Assembly (NCBI GenBank): GCA_040775095.1 | Contig: JAXGTD010000004.1 | Coordinates: forward strand, 1-64,000 | Origin: JAXGTD01 sp040775095 | GTDB lineage: Bacteria; Pseudomonadota; Gammaproteobacteria; Chromatiales; Chromatiaceae | DNA: 64,000 bases | Direction of reading: 5' to 3' | Shown: piece after piece, positions 20,148 to 29,327 of the stretch | Layout of the letters: every line of letters begins with the position of its first letter | Numbering within the stretch: position 1 is the first letter of the stretch | Notes under the pieces: model-generated | What the model saw: the letters and a program-made list of their open reading frames with translations, nothing else | Databases searched by the model: none | What the model was told of the DNA's origin: nothing | Position numbers and translations under genes: made by a program

Positions 20148-20576
20148 TCAGCTCTTTGGCACCGGCAGCAGCGAGGGCGTCTCGCCGCGCCCTTGCATGA
20201 GCTCGAACGGGTCCTCGCCCTGACGCGCATGGCCCGCGTCGCGCAACCGGCCGAGATAGTCCAGCCACAGGGGCTGCCAGGCACGGCCGAGCTTGTACAG
20301 ATAGGGCCAGTCGTACAGGCCGGAGCGGTGTCCATCATCGAAGATGATCTTGACCGCATAGGTGCCGATCTGCTGCAGGTCGGCGATGTTGACCTGCTCC
20401 TTGCCGATCTGCAGCTTGGCGTGGTCTGGCGTGTGGCCGCGGACCTCGGCGGATGGAGAATAGACCCGCAGATACTCGCAAGGCAGACGAAAGCGCGCGC
20501 CGTCGTCGAAAACGACCTCCAGCACGCGCGACTTTTGGTGAAGATTCAGCTCGGTGGGCAGCGGGTGTCGGTCCAT
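20148..20576 (-). CDS. DUF971 (gamma-butyrobetaine hydroxylase-like N-domain) protein
   Basis: A 142-residue stand-alone DUF971 protein: residues 10-100 include LEVVFDDGARFRLPCEYLR and VKIIFDDGHRSGLYDWPYL. The family is linked with iron-sulfur cluster handling in several bacteria and with the N-domain of butyrobetaine hydroxylase. A precise role is not established here. The start at ATG 20576 has only a weak ribosome binding site. It lies convergent with relA and downstream of hemH, separated from hemH by a hairpin repeat at 20711-20747. Confidence 0.8.
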   Translation of the reverse strand: MDRHPLPTELNLHQKSRVLEVVFDDGARFRLPCEYLRVYSPSAEVRGHTPDHAKLQIGKEQVNIADLQQIGTYAVKIIFDDGHRSGLYDWPYLYKLGRAWQPLWLDYLGRLRDAGHARQGEDPFELMQGRGETPSLLPVPKS

Positions 20577-20710
20577 GGTCTGGCGTCGGTTGCGAGGCGG
20601 ATGAGGGGAAGTTGAGGCCGCGGCCGGGCTTTCCAATGTCGGGACCCACGCGCGCCGCGCCCCGGCGCTGGCCGCCTGGACCAGGACGCGACCCGATCGA
20701 CAGCCGCCGA

Positions 20711-20747
20711 GGGGAAACACCGATCGAAGGCGTTTCCAGTCCGGGCC
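20711..20747. repeat. Intergenic hairpin repeat, copy 1
   Basis: A 37-base segment with near-palindromic arms GGAAACACC and GGCGTTTCC around CGATCGA. It matches 23732-23767 at 30 of 36 aligned bases with one gap. Both copies lie between minus-strand genes, about 100 bases after one stop and 65-135 bases before the next start. It is probably REP-like. Confidence 0.6.
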
Positions 20748-20850
20748 AGGCATCGCGGCGATGCATGCCATCGAACAGGGCGCACTTCGCGCGCCACACC
20801 CCGCCAGGCACGGGCCGCTCTCATCCAGGAATGGGTTCGATCGGTTCCCC

Positions 20851-21900
20851 CTACGGGACCTCGGCCAATTCCTCCAGCTCGGGCCAACCGCAGGCGTGGC
20901 GCTGGACCAACCCGGCGAGCATGTCGAGGTGCGCCGGGGAGTCGTTGAGGCAGGGGATGTACCCATAGGACTGCCCTCCCGCCTCCAGGAAATAGCCGCG
21001 GTTCTCCACGTCGATCTCCTCCAGGGTCTCCAGGCAGTCTGCCGAGAAACCCGGCGCGACCACATGGACGCTGTTAACGCCCTCGCCTCCCCAGCGCTTC
21101 AGGGTCGCATCCGTGTAGGGCTGTAGCCATTCCTCGCGTCCGACCCGCGACTGGAACGACACCGCCCAGTGCTCGGCATCGAGGCCGAGCCGCTCGGCGA
21201 CCATCCGCGCCGTCTTGTGGCAGTGACAATGGTAAGGATCCCCGGCCATGAAATAACGCATCGGAATACCGTGGAACGAGAACAGCAGCCGGGTGGGCCG
21301 GCCATGCTCGGACCAGAACGCGCGGATGCTGCCGGCGAGGGCCCCGATATAGGCGGGCTCGTCGTGATACTGATTCACGAAACGCAGCTCCGGCAGCCAG
21401 CGCCAGGTGCGCAGCTCGGCGGTCACGGCATCGAAGCTCGACGCGGTGGTCGTGGCCGAATACTGGGGATAGAGCGGCAGTACCAACAAACGGCGCACCT
21501 GCGCCTCTCGGATGCGCTGCAGCGCTTCGGACACCGACGGATCGCCATAGCGCATCGCCAGCTCCACGTGCACGCCCTCGCCGATGCACTGGATCAGACG
21601 TTGCTGCAGACCCGCGGCCTGGGCCCGTGCGATCGCGAGCAACGGCGAGCCTTGGTCGGTCCAGACCGCCTGATAGGCCTTGGCCGATCGACGCGGCCGG
21701 ACCCGGAGGATGACCCCATGCAAAATGAGCCACCAGAGCGGACGAGGCACCTCCACAACCCGCGGGTCCCAGAGAAACTCGGCCAGGTAGCGGCGCACCG
21801 CGGACGGCGTCGGCGCGTCGGGTGTCCCCAGATTCAACAGCAAGACGCCAAGCCGCTCGGGCGCGTCATGTGCGTAATCGGTGGTGTTCTTGTACTTCAT
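20851..21900 (-). CDS. hemH: Ferrochelatase
   Basis: Inserts Fe2+ into protoporphyrin IX, the last step of protoheme synthesis. It has 349 residues. LLNLGTPDAP is the family start, and LLFSFHGIPMRY contains the catalytic His210. The sequence DPYHCHCHKTA is close to the family pattern, and LETLEEIDVENR carries the C-terminal acidic signature. ATG 21900 has a GGAGAAG site upstream. There are no other heme genes beside it. Confidence 0.95.
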   Translation of the reverse strand: MKYKNTTDYAHDAPERLGVLLLNLGTPDAPTPSAVRRYLAEFLWDPRVVEVPRPLWWLILHGVILRVRPRRSAKAYQAVWTDQGSPLLAIARAQAAGLQQRLIQCIGEGVHVELAMRYGDPSVSEALQRIREAQVRRLLVLPLYPQYSATTTASSFDAVTAELRTWRWLPELRFVNQYHDEPAYIGALAGSIRAFWSEHGRPTRLLFSFHGIPMRYFMAGDPYHCHCHKTARMVAERLGLDAEHWAVSFQSRVGREEWLQPYTDATLKRWGGEGVNSVHVVAPGFSADCLETLEEIDVENRGYFLEAGGQSYGYIPCLNDSPAHLDMLAGLVQRHACGWPELEELAEVP

Positions 21901-22141
21901 CGTGGACCTTCTTCTCCAGGAAACCCTGCTCAGTGCATCGGGAAAACGCGGCAGACGTCACCACGCCCGTGCAGGGGTGTGAACGGCCCGCCATTGTCAG
22001 CGACCCGGTGGTCGCTGAAGATGCCCCGATCCGGAAATGCGGCGGCTGCGATTGCGCTCTGGCCTGGTTCCTCGATGGATCCGGTCAGCGGCCGCATCGG
22101 CTCTCGTTTGCACGCGGCGACGTCCGACCGCCCCGGCCCCA

Positions 22142-23107
22142 TCAGGCGTTGCTGCGCCGCAGCTTCGCCTCGACCCGGCTGCGCCACACCAGGGCGGGGT
22201 CGAGCACCTTGGGGTACAGCCGCCAGACCAGATCGACCGCCAACGCATGCCGGCGCGCCTCGCGCTCCAGCCGCGCGCGCAGATCGTCGGGGAGGTATGG
22301 GAGGGTGAGCAGATAGGGCGAGAGCCAGCCCAGGTAGTCCGCCACCAGCGCATTGGTCGGGACGCCCTCGCCTTGCTCACCCGGCCACTCGGCACGCAGG
22401 TGCAGACGCGGAAACACCGCGGCGGGCAGCGGGCCATCGCTCTGGCCCCCCGATGCATCGACACCCACGCGCCGGCCTGCACCCGGCTCGCGGCGGAACC
22501 ACCGCGCGCGCGGGCGCGGCCCCGCGGCCCGATAGACTCGCCGTTCCAAAAACTCGGCATGCTGGGCCGACCCACGAGCGTCGCGTTCGGCGATGCCGAG
22601 GGCTGTCAATGCCGACGAGACGAAGGGGCGTTCGCCGCGTCCGCCGGCAATCCAGTCTGGCTGACCGATCTCCTCCAACGCCGTCTCGTCCACGCAGGTC
22701 GCCAGCAACGCCAGCGGCTGGCCTTCCTGGTCCAGGAGCCAGAGCTCCAACTCGGGGGCGAGGGGAAAGGGCAGCGCCGAGAGATTTTCCTCGATCGCCG
22801 CGACCAGTTCCCGGACCGCGCTGATCATACGCCCAACGTCGAGGATTGGGGTCAACGGGACCCTCGTCATCCCCTCGCCCGGCGACCAGCCGCCAAAGCG
22901 GAAATAACGCTGCTCCGGCGCATCGTCGCCGGCGGCCCACAATCCGCGCGGCGGATGGGCCAGGACCTGCAACGACCAGTTGACACCATCGACACTCAGC
23001 GCCCGGGCCGCGGCGGTCTGCACCACCGCGACGACACCGAGGAACGGGTTGACCCGACGCAGACCATAACAGCGCACCTCGGCCGGCACGCTCCCGATCC
23101 GGGTCAT
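22142..23107 (-). CDS. Unrecognised conserved-looking protein, co-translated with hemerythrin
   Basis: I do not recognise this 321-residue protein. It has no signal peptide or membrane helix and is rich in Trp, Arg and Leu. The C-terminal third (VADYLGWLSPYLLTLPYLP, then a helical LERE..R stretch and LVWRLYPKVLDPALVWRSR) looks like a compact helical domain. Codon use agrees with its neighbours. Its ATG overlaps the hemerythrin stop (ATGA, 23104-23107), so the two are translationally coupled. That suggests a job linked to the hemerythrin protein, but no function can be given. Confidence 0.65.
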   Translation of the reverse strand: MTRIGSVPAEVRCYGLRRVNPFLGVVAVVQTAAARALSVDGVNWSLQVLAHPPRGLWAAGDDAPEQRYFRFGGWSPGEGMTRVPLTPILDVGRMISAVRELVAAIEENLSALPFPLAPELELWLLDQEGQPLALLATCVDETALEEIGQPDWIAGGRGERPFVSSALTALGIAERDARGSAQHAEFLERRVYRAAGPRPRARWFRREPGAGRRVGVDASGGQSDGPLPAAVFPRLHLRAEWPGEQGEGVPTNALVADYLGWLSPYLLTLPYLPDDLRARLEREARRHALAVDLVWRLYPKVLDPALVWRSRVEAKLRRSNA

Positions 23108-23667
23108 CCGCCAGGCTCGTCGCCAGCGTCGCGTTTGAGACGCCCAAACAGTGCCTGAAAACGTGCCGGATCCGCCTGGCCAAAGCCCGGATCCTCCGCG
23201 GTCGGTGCCTGGCCCTCCAGCTCGGCCCAGTCCTGCTCCGAGAGGACGCTCAGCGCGATGGGGAATGCCTCTTGGTCTTCGGTGCGCAGATGATCGCGAT
23301 GGGCCGCGATCAGCTCGCGGCCCTGCTGCTCGACCTCGTCTCGGCGCAGTACCTCCTCGTGCACAATGCCCTCCAGAGACTCACGGAAACGCCGATTGAG
23401 CTGGCCCAGGCTCGCGTGTTGGTGCATCAGCCGCTCGATGACCGGGAATTGCGTAGACGAGTACGCGTGCATGCGCGCAAAGATCAGGTCCTCCGACGGG
23501 TGATGGACCTGGTCGGCATAGTCGATGACATACTCCAGCAGCTCGCTCATCAACTCGTAATCGGGCTCGTCACCGAGGTTGAATCGGTCGAGCAGAGATT
23601 CCAGGAGATCGAGCACTTGCGTCAGGCGCCGGTGCTCCCGGCCAAGCCGGGCAAGTAGTGGGCTCAT
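23104..23667 (-). CDS. Hemerythrin HHE domain protein
   Basis: A 187-residue four-helix protein with the diiron ligand pattern: EHRRL in helix 1, HHPSEDLIF in helix 2, QHASLGQL in helix 3 and RDHLRTEDQEAFP in helix 4. Such proteins bind O2, NO or iron in the cytoplasm. The last 30 residues after the HHE domain are a low-complexity tail. It is the first gene of a coupled pair with the unknown protein at 22142-23107. Confidence 0.88.
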   Translation of the reverse strand: MSPLLARLGREHRRLTQVLDLLESLLDRFNLGDEPDYELMSELLEYVIDYADQVHHPSEDLIFARMHAYSSTQFPVIERLMHQHASLGQLNRRFRESLEGIVHEEVLRRDEVEQQGRELIAAHRDHLRTEDQEAFPIALSVLSEQDWAELEGQAPTAEDPGFGQADPARFQALFGRLKRDAGDEPGG

Positions 23668-23731
23668 GCGTTGTCCTCGTCTGTGTAGCCGCCTGATTGT
23701 GGAAATATGCCATCGCCGGAGCAGGGATCAA

Positions 23732-23767
23732 AGGGAACGCCGATCGAGAGCGTTTCCCGCCCGGGCC
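23732..23767. repeat. Intergenic hairpin repeat, copy 2
   Basis: This is homologous to 20711-20747 (30 of 36 bases). The CGATCGA centre and GCGTTTCC arm are kept. It is followed at 23778-23807 by a segment matching 33829-33858 at 22 of 30 bases, which suggests a composite repeat family. It lies between the K+ channel stop and the hemerythrin start. Confidence 0.6.
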
Positions 23768-23860
23768 TTCGACGGCCCGGTATGGTCAGCCACCCAGGTG
23801 AGCGAACCTGGAGCGGCGGAGTCCGGGAGGAGCCGTCGCTGTGTCGGTGCGCGGCACCGC

Positions 23861-25588
23861 TTAGCGGCCGCGATGCGCGCGTGCGCGTTTCGCCCAGATC
23901 GCCGCCAGCCAGCGCCAGACCAGACCCCGCGGTGGACTGCTGCCAAACAGGATGTAGTTGAGCGCATGGCTGTTCTGCAGCGTCCAGTGCATCGCGGAGC
24001 GTGCGCCCGCGCGCCCGCAAAACAGCAACTGGTCGCCGCGCTGCAGCCGCTCGTCGTCTCCCGGGAGCAGGGTCCGGCCGTTGGCCCGGCGGCGCATCAG
24101 CGCGATGGCGGCGATGCGCATCTCACGGTCGCGCGGATCGTGCAGCAAGGTGCCCACCGTCGCAACCACTCCCTCTCGACGCGCCTGGTGGACCGCGTAC
24201 CCATCGATCTCGTCAACGCGGACCTCCCAGACATCGGGCACCCGCTCGTGCTCGAGTGCCACGATGCGGCTGACCAACTCACAGGCCCAGCTGTCGTCCT
24301 CGTAGCGGGCGTAGTTGATGAACTCGGTCAACAAGGGCGTATTGAGCAGCATACGAATGCGGTTGGCAACGATCGAGCTGGGGTGCATCCGGATGTTCGC
24401 GCCCACGGCGGAAAACAGCTCACGGTTGTCAAGGTGATTCTCCCGCACCACGCAGAACAGATCGGGGTTGAGGGTGCGCGCGGTCATCAGGATGGAGAGG
24501 TTGTTGGCGTCGTTGTCAGTGCCCGCCACCAGACCGACCGCCCGGTCGATCCCGGCCTGCTCCAGCGTGTCCGCCTCGGTGCCGCGTCCGCGCACCCAGC
24601 GCCCCGGTGGCTCGCCGGTTCGGTCCGGACGCGCCTCGACCACCACCAGCTCGATCTCCTGCCCATTGAGGTGGTGGTAGAGCGCCTTGCCAAACCGGCC
24701 ATAGCCGCACAATATCCAGAGCCCCTTGGCGGGTGGATAGGTCGGCTCCTCGAAGGGCTCGCCATGCAATCCCCCGAGCCAGTCCTGCAGCAGGGTCAAC
24801 CCGGGCGCCTGCAGGGCGCTGGCCAGATAGAGGGCAAAGATATCAAAAGGGTCATAGATATGGTCGGTGCCGAACGAGGCCATGTTGGCCTCGATGTCAT
24901 GGGAATCGGCGCGGCAGATCACCTGCCCCTTGGGCTGCATCAACTTGGCCGCGATGGCGATCTTCAGATTTGTCTCGTTGTTCGAGGTCAGGGCCAGGAC
25001 GCCCGCGCAACGGGGGTTGCGCAAACCGCCATGGATCAGGCTCTGCGGGCGCCGGGCATCGGCGCACAACGCGGGCACGAACTCTGGCAGGTTCTCGAGG
25101 TGAAGCAGATCGATCCGCTCGGCGCTGGCGTCGATGACGACCGCGCGCTGACCGCGCTCGGCCAGCGCGCGGACCAACCCACTGCCGGTCTGGCCATAAC
25201 CGCAAATGAGGTGAAACGGCTCGTTGAGGGCGCGCACCCTACGCGCAAAGGTCCGCTCGGCGAAGGTGCGCCGCAGGGTCCTGTCCTGCAGCAGCGCGAT
25301 CAGCGAGCCGATGGAGTAGATCCACACGACCACCGTCGCGTAGATACAGAAGGTGGTCCAGAGCCGCTGCGCGTCGGTGAACTCGTAGGGGATCTCGCCA
25401 AAACCGATCGTCGTCGACATGAAACTGACAAAGTAGAACGCATGAAACAGGTCCATGTGCCAGGGGTTGCCATCGCCGTCACGACCGGGCATCAACACCA
25501 GGCCCAGGATCGCGACGCTGTAGGTCACGATCAGGACGATCAGCGGCACGCGCATGCGTCGGAATACGAGGAAAACGATGTTGTCCAT
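23861..25588 (-). CDS. Potassium channel with two RCK/TrkA-N domains
   Basis: A 575-residue inner-membrane K+ channel subunit. Two membrane helices (about 14-33 and 76-100) flank a pore loop with the selectivity filter TTIGFGE at 59-65. The filter is GFG rather than GYG. The cytoplasmic part has two Rossmann RCK domains, starting LICGYGQTGSG and LWILCGYGRFG, and C-terminal TrkA-C-like segments. Nucleotide or ion gating is inferred from the RCK domains. ATG 25588 is followed at once by the first helix. The small membrane gene upstream may be co-transcribed, 51 bases apart. Confidence 0.9.
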   Translation of the reverse strand: MDNIVFLVFRRMRVPLIVLIVTYSVAILGLVLMPGRDGDGNPWHMDLFHAFYFVSFMSTTIGFGEIPYEFTDAQRLWTTFCIYATVVVWIYSIGSLIALLQDRTLRRTFAERTFARRVRALNEPFHLICGYGQTGSGLVRALAERGQRAVVIDASAERIDLLHLENLPEFVPALCADARRPQSLIHGGLRNPRCAGVLALTSNNETNLKIAIAAKLMQPKGQVICRADSHDIEANMASFGTDHIYDPFDIFALYLASALQAPGLTLLQDWLGGLHGEPFEEPTYPPAKGLWILCGYGRFGKALYHHLNGQEIELVVVEARPDRTGEPPGRWVRGRGTEADTLEQAGIDRAVGLVAGTDNDANNLSILMTARTLNPDLFCVVRENHLDNRELFSAVGANIRMHPSSIVANRIRMLLNTPLLTEFINYARYEDDSWACELVSRIVALEHERVPDVWEVRVDEIDGYAVHQARREGVVATVGTLLHDPRDREMRIAAIALMRRRANGRTLLPGDDERLQRGDQLLFCGRAGARSAMHWTLQNSHALNYILFGSSPPRGLVWRWLAAIWAKRARAHRGR

Positions 25589-25639
25589 GGCTGTCCGAGG
25601 GCACGATCGGGCGGAGTCGGGGGCCGGTTGCCGACACTG

Positions 25640-26023
25640 CTAGCGGCGCAGCATCACCGTCTCGATCACCAGTAGCACCACGGAGACGACGTTGGCAATC
25701 ATCGCGCCACCTGCCAGCGAGACGATGCTTGCGACCATGCTGGGCGTCATCCCCGATGCCATCACGTGCACCGCAGCAGTCCAGATGATCGCACCAGCGA
25801 CCAACTGCAGCACGGCCACCAGGCTGGTCGCCAGCAGCACCGCACCCATCTGGGTTCGGTCGCCGAGCTTCATGATGGTCGCGATCAGATTGACCACCAC
25901 CACCGCCGCGAACTCCCAGACGTGGTGGTGATCAGGGTTGTCGATGTCGCCGACGAAGAAACCGAAGTTCAGCGTCAGTGCAAGCAGGATGAAGAAACCG
26001 AAGACGACCTTCTCTGGATTCAC
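25640..26023 (-). CDS. Small four-helix membrane protein (probably DUF6394)
   Basis: A 127-residue integral membrane protein with four predicted helices: FGFFILLALTLNFGFF, FAAVVVVNLIATIMKL, LLATSLVAVLQLVAGAII and VSLAGGAMIANVVSVVLLVI. I believe it belongs to DUF6394, whose members often sit beside RCK-type K+ channel genes; that family name is from memory. GTG 26023 follows AGGGG. It is upstream of, and in line with, the channel gene, which suggests an accessory role. Confidence 0.7.
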   Translation of the reverse strand: MNPEKVVFGFFILLALTLNFGFFVGDIDNPDHHHVWEFAAVVVVNLIATIMKLGDRTQMGAVLLATSLVAVLQLVAGAIIWTAAVHVMASGMTPSMVASIVSLAGGAMIANVVSVVLLVIETVMLRR

Positions 26024-26153
26024 GACGCACCCCTATGGACGTTCCGATTGGAGAAACCGGTCGGCGCGAGCGCGGCTTGTCCGCGACCACCGCCAGTCGT
26101 AGACCGACCGACCCTCGGCCGCCTGGGACCGGGGCGTTTGCCGTGACCACGGA

Positions 26154-27746
26154 TCAGGCCGCGCTCTCGGTCGCCGCCGCGGCATCATCAGCCCCCTGCG
26201 TCAGCGACCGGTGGATGACCACGTTCAACATCCGCATGGTTGCGGCAATGGCGGCAAACACCTGGTTGGCGTGGACCCCCCGGGTCTTGAGCTGGCTGCC
26301 CGCCTCACCGCCCGTGCCGCGGATCCAGGTGATCGTGCACTCGGTCAGCGCATCGGTGCGACCACCCTTGGGGATACGCACCTCGTAGTCCGCCAGATGC
26401 GGCAGGGTCAGGCCCTGTCGCTTGACCACCTTGGCCAACGCGTTGTTGAAGGCATCGAAGCCGCCGTTGCCACTGCCGGTGGCCGTGACGTGCTCACCAC
26501 GCAGGCACAGCTTGATGCTCGCGGTCGACTCCAGGCCCAGACTGCTGGAGACGTTGCAGGCGAGCAGCTCGGCGTGCTCGTAGTCCTTGCTTTCCAGCAC
26601 CTCGGCGATGATGAACGGGAGGTCCTCGGCGGTGATGCTCTTTTTCGAGTCACCCAACTCGACGATACGGGCCAGGACCTTACGCTGGTTCTCTTCCGAG
26701 AGTGAGATATCGAGCCGCTCGAGGTTCTTGGCAAGCGACGCCTTACCGCTGAGCTTCCCCAGCGCGTAGGTCCGGCGCCGGCTGAAGCGCTCCGGCGACA
26801 AGCGGGTGTGGTAGAGGCTGCCCTTCCTGTCGCCATCGGCATGGATGCCCGCGGTCTGGGTGAAGACGTCGTCCCCAATGATGGGGGCATTGTCGGCGAC
26901 GCGCTTGCCGGAGAAATACTGCACCATCTCGCTGGCGCGCACGAGGTGTGTCTCGTCGATACCGATGTCCATGCCGAGCTGATCGCGCAGGTTCACCACC
27001 ACCTCGGCCAGCGACGCATTGCCGGCCCGCTCACCCAGGCAATTGACGGTACAGTGCACCGCGGCGACGCCGGCCTGGGCCGCCGCGACGACGTTGGCCG
27101 TGGCGAGGCCATAGTCGTTGTGCGGGTGGAAATCGAACAGGCAGCCCGGGAAACGCCGGATCATATCCAGCATGGCGGTAAAGACCCGTTCCGGGGTCAT
27201 TACGCCGAGGGTATCCGGAAGCATGAAGTGGCCGACACCTGCATCGCCCAGTCGATCCATGAGTCCATACACGAAGTCACGGTTGTCGGCGTAGCCGTTG
27301 GACCAGTCCTCCAGGTACAGGTTGACATCCAGGCCGCTGTCGCGCGCGATGGCGATGTTCTCGCGTACGTCGGCGGCATGCTGATCGAGCGTCTTGCCGA
27401 GCTGGGTCCGGCAGTGCTTTTCGCTCCCCTTCGCGAGCAGATTGATCACGCGGCCGCCGGCGCGGCGTATCCAGTCGGCGCTCTTACCCTGATCGATGAA
27501 GCCAAGCACCTCCACGCGCCGGTCAAGTCCTTTGCCTCGCGCCCAGTCGATGATGCCCGCAACGGCAGTGCTCTCCCCCTCCGAGACCCGCGCGGACGCC
27601 ACCTCGATGCGGTCCACACGGACCAACTCGAGCAGTGTCTTGGCAATGTTGATCTTCTCGTCCGGAGAGAAGGAGACGCCTTGGGTCTGCTCACCGTCGC
27701 GCAAGGTGGTGTCGAGGATGCGAATGGAGGGGCTTTCAATTGTCAT
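26154..27746 (-). CDS. cimA: (R)-citramalate synthase, Leptospira type
   Basis: Condenses pyruvate and acetyl-CoA to citramalate, the entry to threonine-independent isoleucine synthesis. The protein has 530 residues: a TIM barrel with TTLRDGEQTQGVSFS and a C-terminal allosteric domain (about 385-510). Residues R16, D17, L81, L104, Y144, E146, H207 and H209 fall at the positions known from the Leptospira enzyme. L81, L104 and Y144 are the ones tied to choice of pyruvate over ketoisovalerate. This favours CimA over isopropylmalate synthase. It lies downstream of thrC in the same direction. The start has no strong ribosome binding site. Confidence 0.85.
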   Translation of the reverse strand: MTIESPSIRILDTTLRDGEQTQGVSFSPDEKINIAKTLLELVRVDRIEVASARVSEGESTAVAGIIDWARGKGLDRRVEVLGFIDQGKSADWIRRAGGRVINLLAKGSEKHCRTQLGKTLDQHAADVRENIAIARDSGLDVNLYLEDWSNGYADNRDFVYGLMDRLGDAGVGHFMLPDTLGVMTPERVFTAMLDMIRRFPGCLFDFHPHNDYGLATANVVAAAQAGVAAVHCTVNCLGERAGNASLAEVVVNLRDQLGMDIGIDETHLVRASEMVQYFSGKRVADNAPIIGDDVFTQTAGIHADGDRKGSLYHTRLSPERFSRRRTYALGKLSGKASLAKNLERLDISLSEENQRKVLARIVELGDSKKSITAEDLPFIIAEVLESKDYEHAELLACNVSSSLGLESTASIKLCLRGEHVTATGSGNGGFDAFNNALAKVVKRQGLTLPHLADYEVRIPKGGRTDALTECTITWIRGTGGEAGSQLKTRGVHANQVFAAIAATMRMLNVVIHRSLTQGADDAAAATESAA

Positions 27747-27921
27747 TGGGGCAGAAGAATCGATTGCGCCGGCAGCAACAGGGCTGGCAGCCTGCCACCG
27801 GGAGGAGATGGTCTGACGCGCCGTCCACGTGGGCTCGGACGGCCCGTCCTGTCTGTCGGCCTTAGGTCGCTGAAAAGAATGGTGCGACAGAAATCATCAT
27901 GTTGCGATCGCGAGCTGACTT

Positions 27922-27937
27922 GATCCGCGAGCGGATC
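27922..27937 (-). terminator. Hairpin just after thrC
   Basis: GATCCGC and GCGGATC form a perfect seven-base stem with a two-base loop, directly behind the thrC stop on the minus strand. Flanking CTGA/TCAG can extend it. There is no T-run, so it may be an attenuator-like or mRNA-end structure rather than a strong terminator. Confidence 0.35.
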
Positions 27938-27941
27938 TGAA

Positions 27942-29327
27942 TCAGCCTCGCCCCAGGGTGTCGCGCAGGAATCCGCGCACGGCATCGGCGTTGGCGTCGA
28001 GCTCGGCGCAACGCGTGCGCTTTTCCATCAGGCCCTGCAGCGACGGCGGCGGCGGCGCCTCACGGCCGATGGCCTCGCGCACCGCCTCGTTGAACTTGGC
28101 CGGGTGGGCGGTGGCCAGCGTGACCGCGTCGGGCCGGTGGGCGGCGGCACGGGCGCCCACGGCGGTGTGGGGACAGAGGATATAGCCGCCGGCGCTGTAG
28201 GTCTCGCGGATCTGCGCCAGGGTCTCGGCATCCGTGACGGCGCGGGCCTCGAAGTCCGAGCGCACCTGCGCGTGCCGGGCGGCGTCGACCCGCAGGCTCC
28301 CCTCGCGCTCCATCGTGCCAAGCAGCTCCCGAACCGCGGCCGTATCCTCGTCCATCAGAAAATAGAGGTAGCGCTCGAAGTTGGACGCGATCTGGATGTC
28401 CATGGCCGGACTCAGGGTGTGATAGACCCGGCCGGCGGAATAGATCCCGGTGTCGACAAAGCGCGACAGGATGTCGTTGCGATTGGTGGCGATGATGAGC
28501 CGCTCGATGGGCAGGCCCATGCGACGGGCCAGATAACCGGCGAAGACGTCACCAAAGTTGCCGGTGGGTACCGAGAAGCTCACGGGGCGCCCCGGATCCC
28601 CACCGCTGAGCCGCCCCCAAGCGTAGAAATAGTAGACCGTCTGGGCCAGGATGCGCGCCCAGTTGATGGAATTGACCGCACCGAGCCGGTACTCGTCCTT
28701 GAATTCCAGGTCGTTGAACAGCGTCTTGACGATGCGCTGGGCGTCGTCGAAGGTGCCACGAACTGCCGCATTGTGCACGTTGGCGTCGAGCACCGTGGTC
28801 ATCTGCCGCTCCTGCACCGGTGACACACGGCCCTTGGGGTGCAGGATGAAGATATTGATGCGCTCCTTACCGCGCACGCCGGCAATGGCCGCCGAGCCGG
28901 TGTCGCCAGAGGTCGCGCCGACGATGTTGAGCCGCTCGCCTCCGCGAGCGAGCAGGTGCTCGAACAGGTTTCCCAGGAACTGCAGCGCGACATCCTTGAA
29001 CGCGGCCGTCGGGCCATGGAACAGCTCGAGCCAGCGCCGCCCGCTCGCCTCGACCACCGGCGTGACCTCGGCATGCGCGAAGCCCGCGTAGGAGCGTTGT
29101 ACCAGCTCGACCAGATCGGCACGCGCGAGGGCGTCGCCAACGAACGGCATCATCACTTCCACGGCCAGGTCCTGGAAGGACAGGTGCGACCACTCCTGCA
29201 ACGTCGCACGCGGCACCGCCGGAATGACGGCCGGTACCAGCAGGCCGCCGTCGGTTCCAAGCCCCATCATCACCGCCGCGGAGAAATCGACGGGCTCCAC
29301 GCCGCCCCGTGTGCTGAGGTATCTCAT
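27942..29327 (-). CDS. thrC: Threonine synthase
   Basis: PLP enzyme that converts O-phosphohomoserine to threonine. It has 461 residues. The PLP lysine is K111 in FKDVALQ, the phosphate-binding region is GATSGDTGSAA, and FSVPTGNFGDVFAGY is the second family marker. It resembles the long, E. coli-type class. The cimA gene follows 195 bases on, so branched-chain and threonine supply are neighbours. hom and thrB, common partners, are not in the window. Confidence 0.95.
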   Translation of the reverse strand: MRYLSTRGGVEPVDFSAAVMMGLGTDGGLLVPAVIPAVPRATLQEWSHLSFQDLAVEVMMPFVGDALARADLVELVQRSYAGFAHAEVTPVVEASGRRWLELFHGPTAAFKDVALQFLGNLFEHLLARGGERLNIVGATSGDTGSAAIAGVRGKERINIFILHPKGRVSPVQERQMTTVLDANVHNAAVRGTFDDAQRIVKTLFNDLEFKDEYRLGAVNSINWARILAQTVYYFYAWGRLSGGDPGRPVSFSVPTGNFGDVFAGYLARRMGLPIERLIIATNRNDILSRFVDTGIYSAGRVYHTLSPAMDIQIASNFERYLYFLMDEDTAAVRELLGTMEREGSLRVDAARHAQVRSDFEARAVTDAETLAQIRETYSAGGYILCPHTAVGARAAAHRPDAVTLATAHPAKFNEAVREAIGREAPPPPSLQGLMEKRTRCAELDANADAVRGFLRDTLGRG

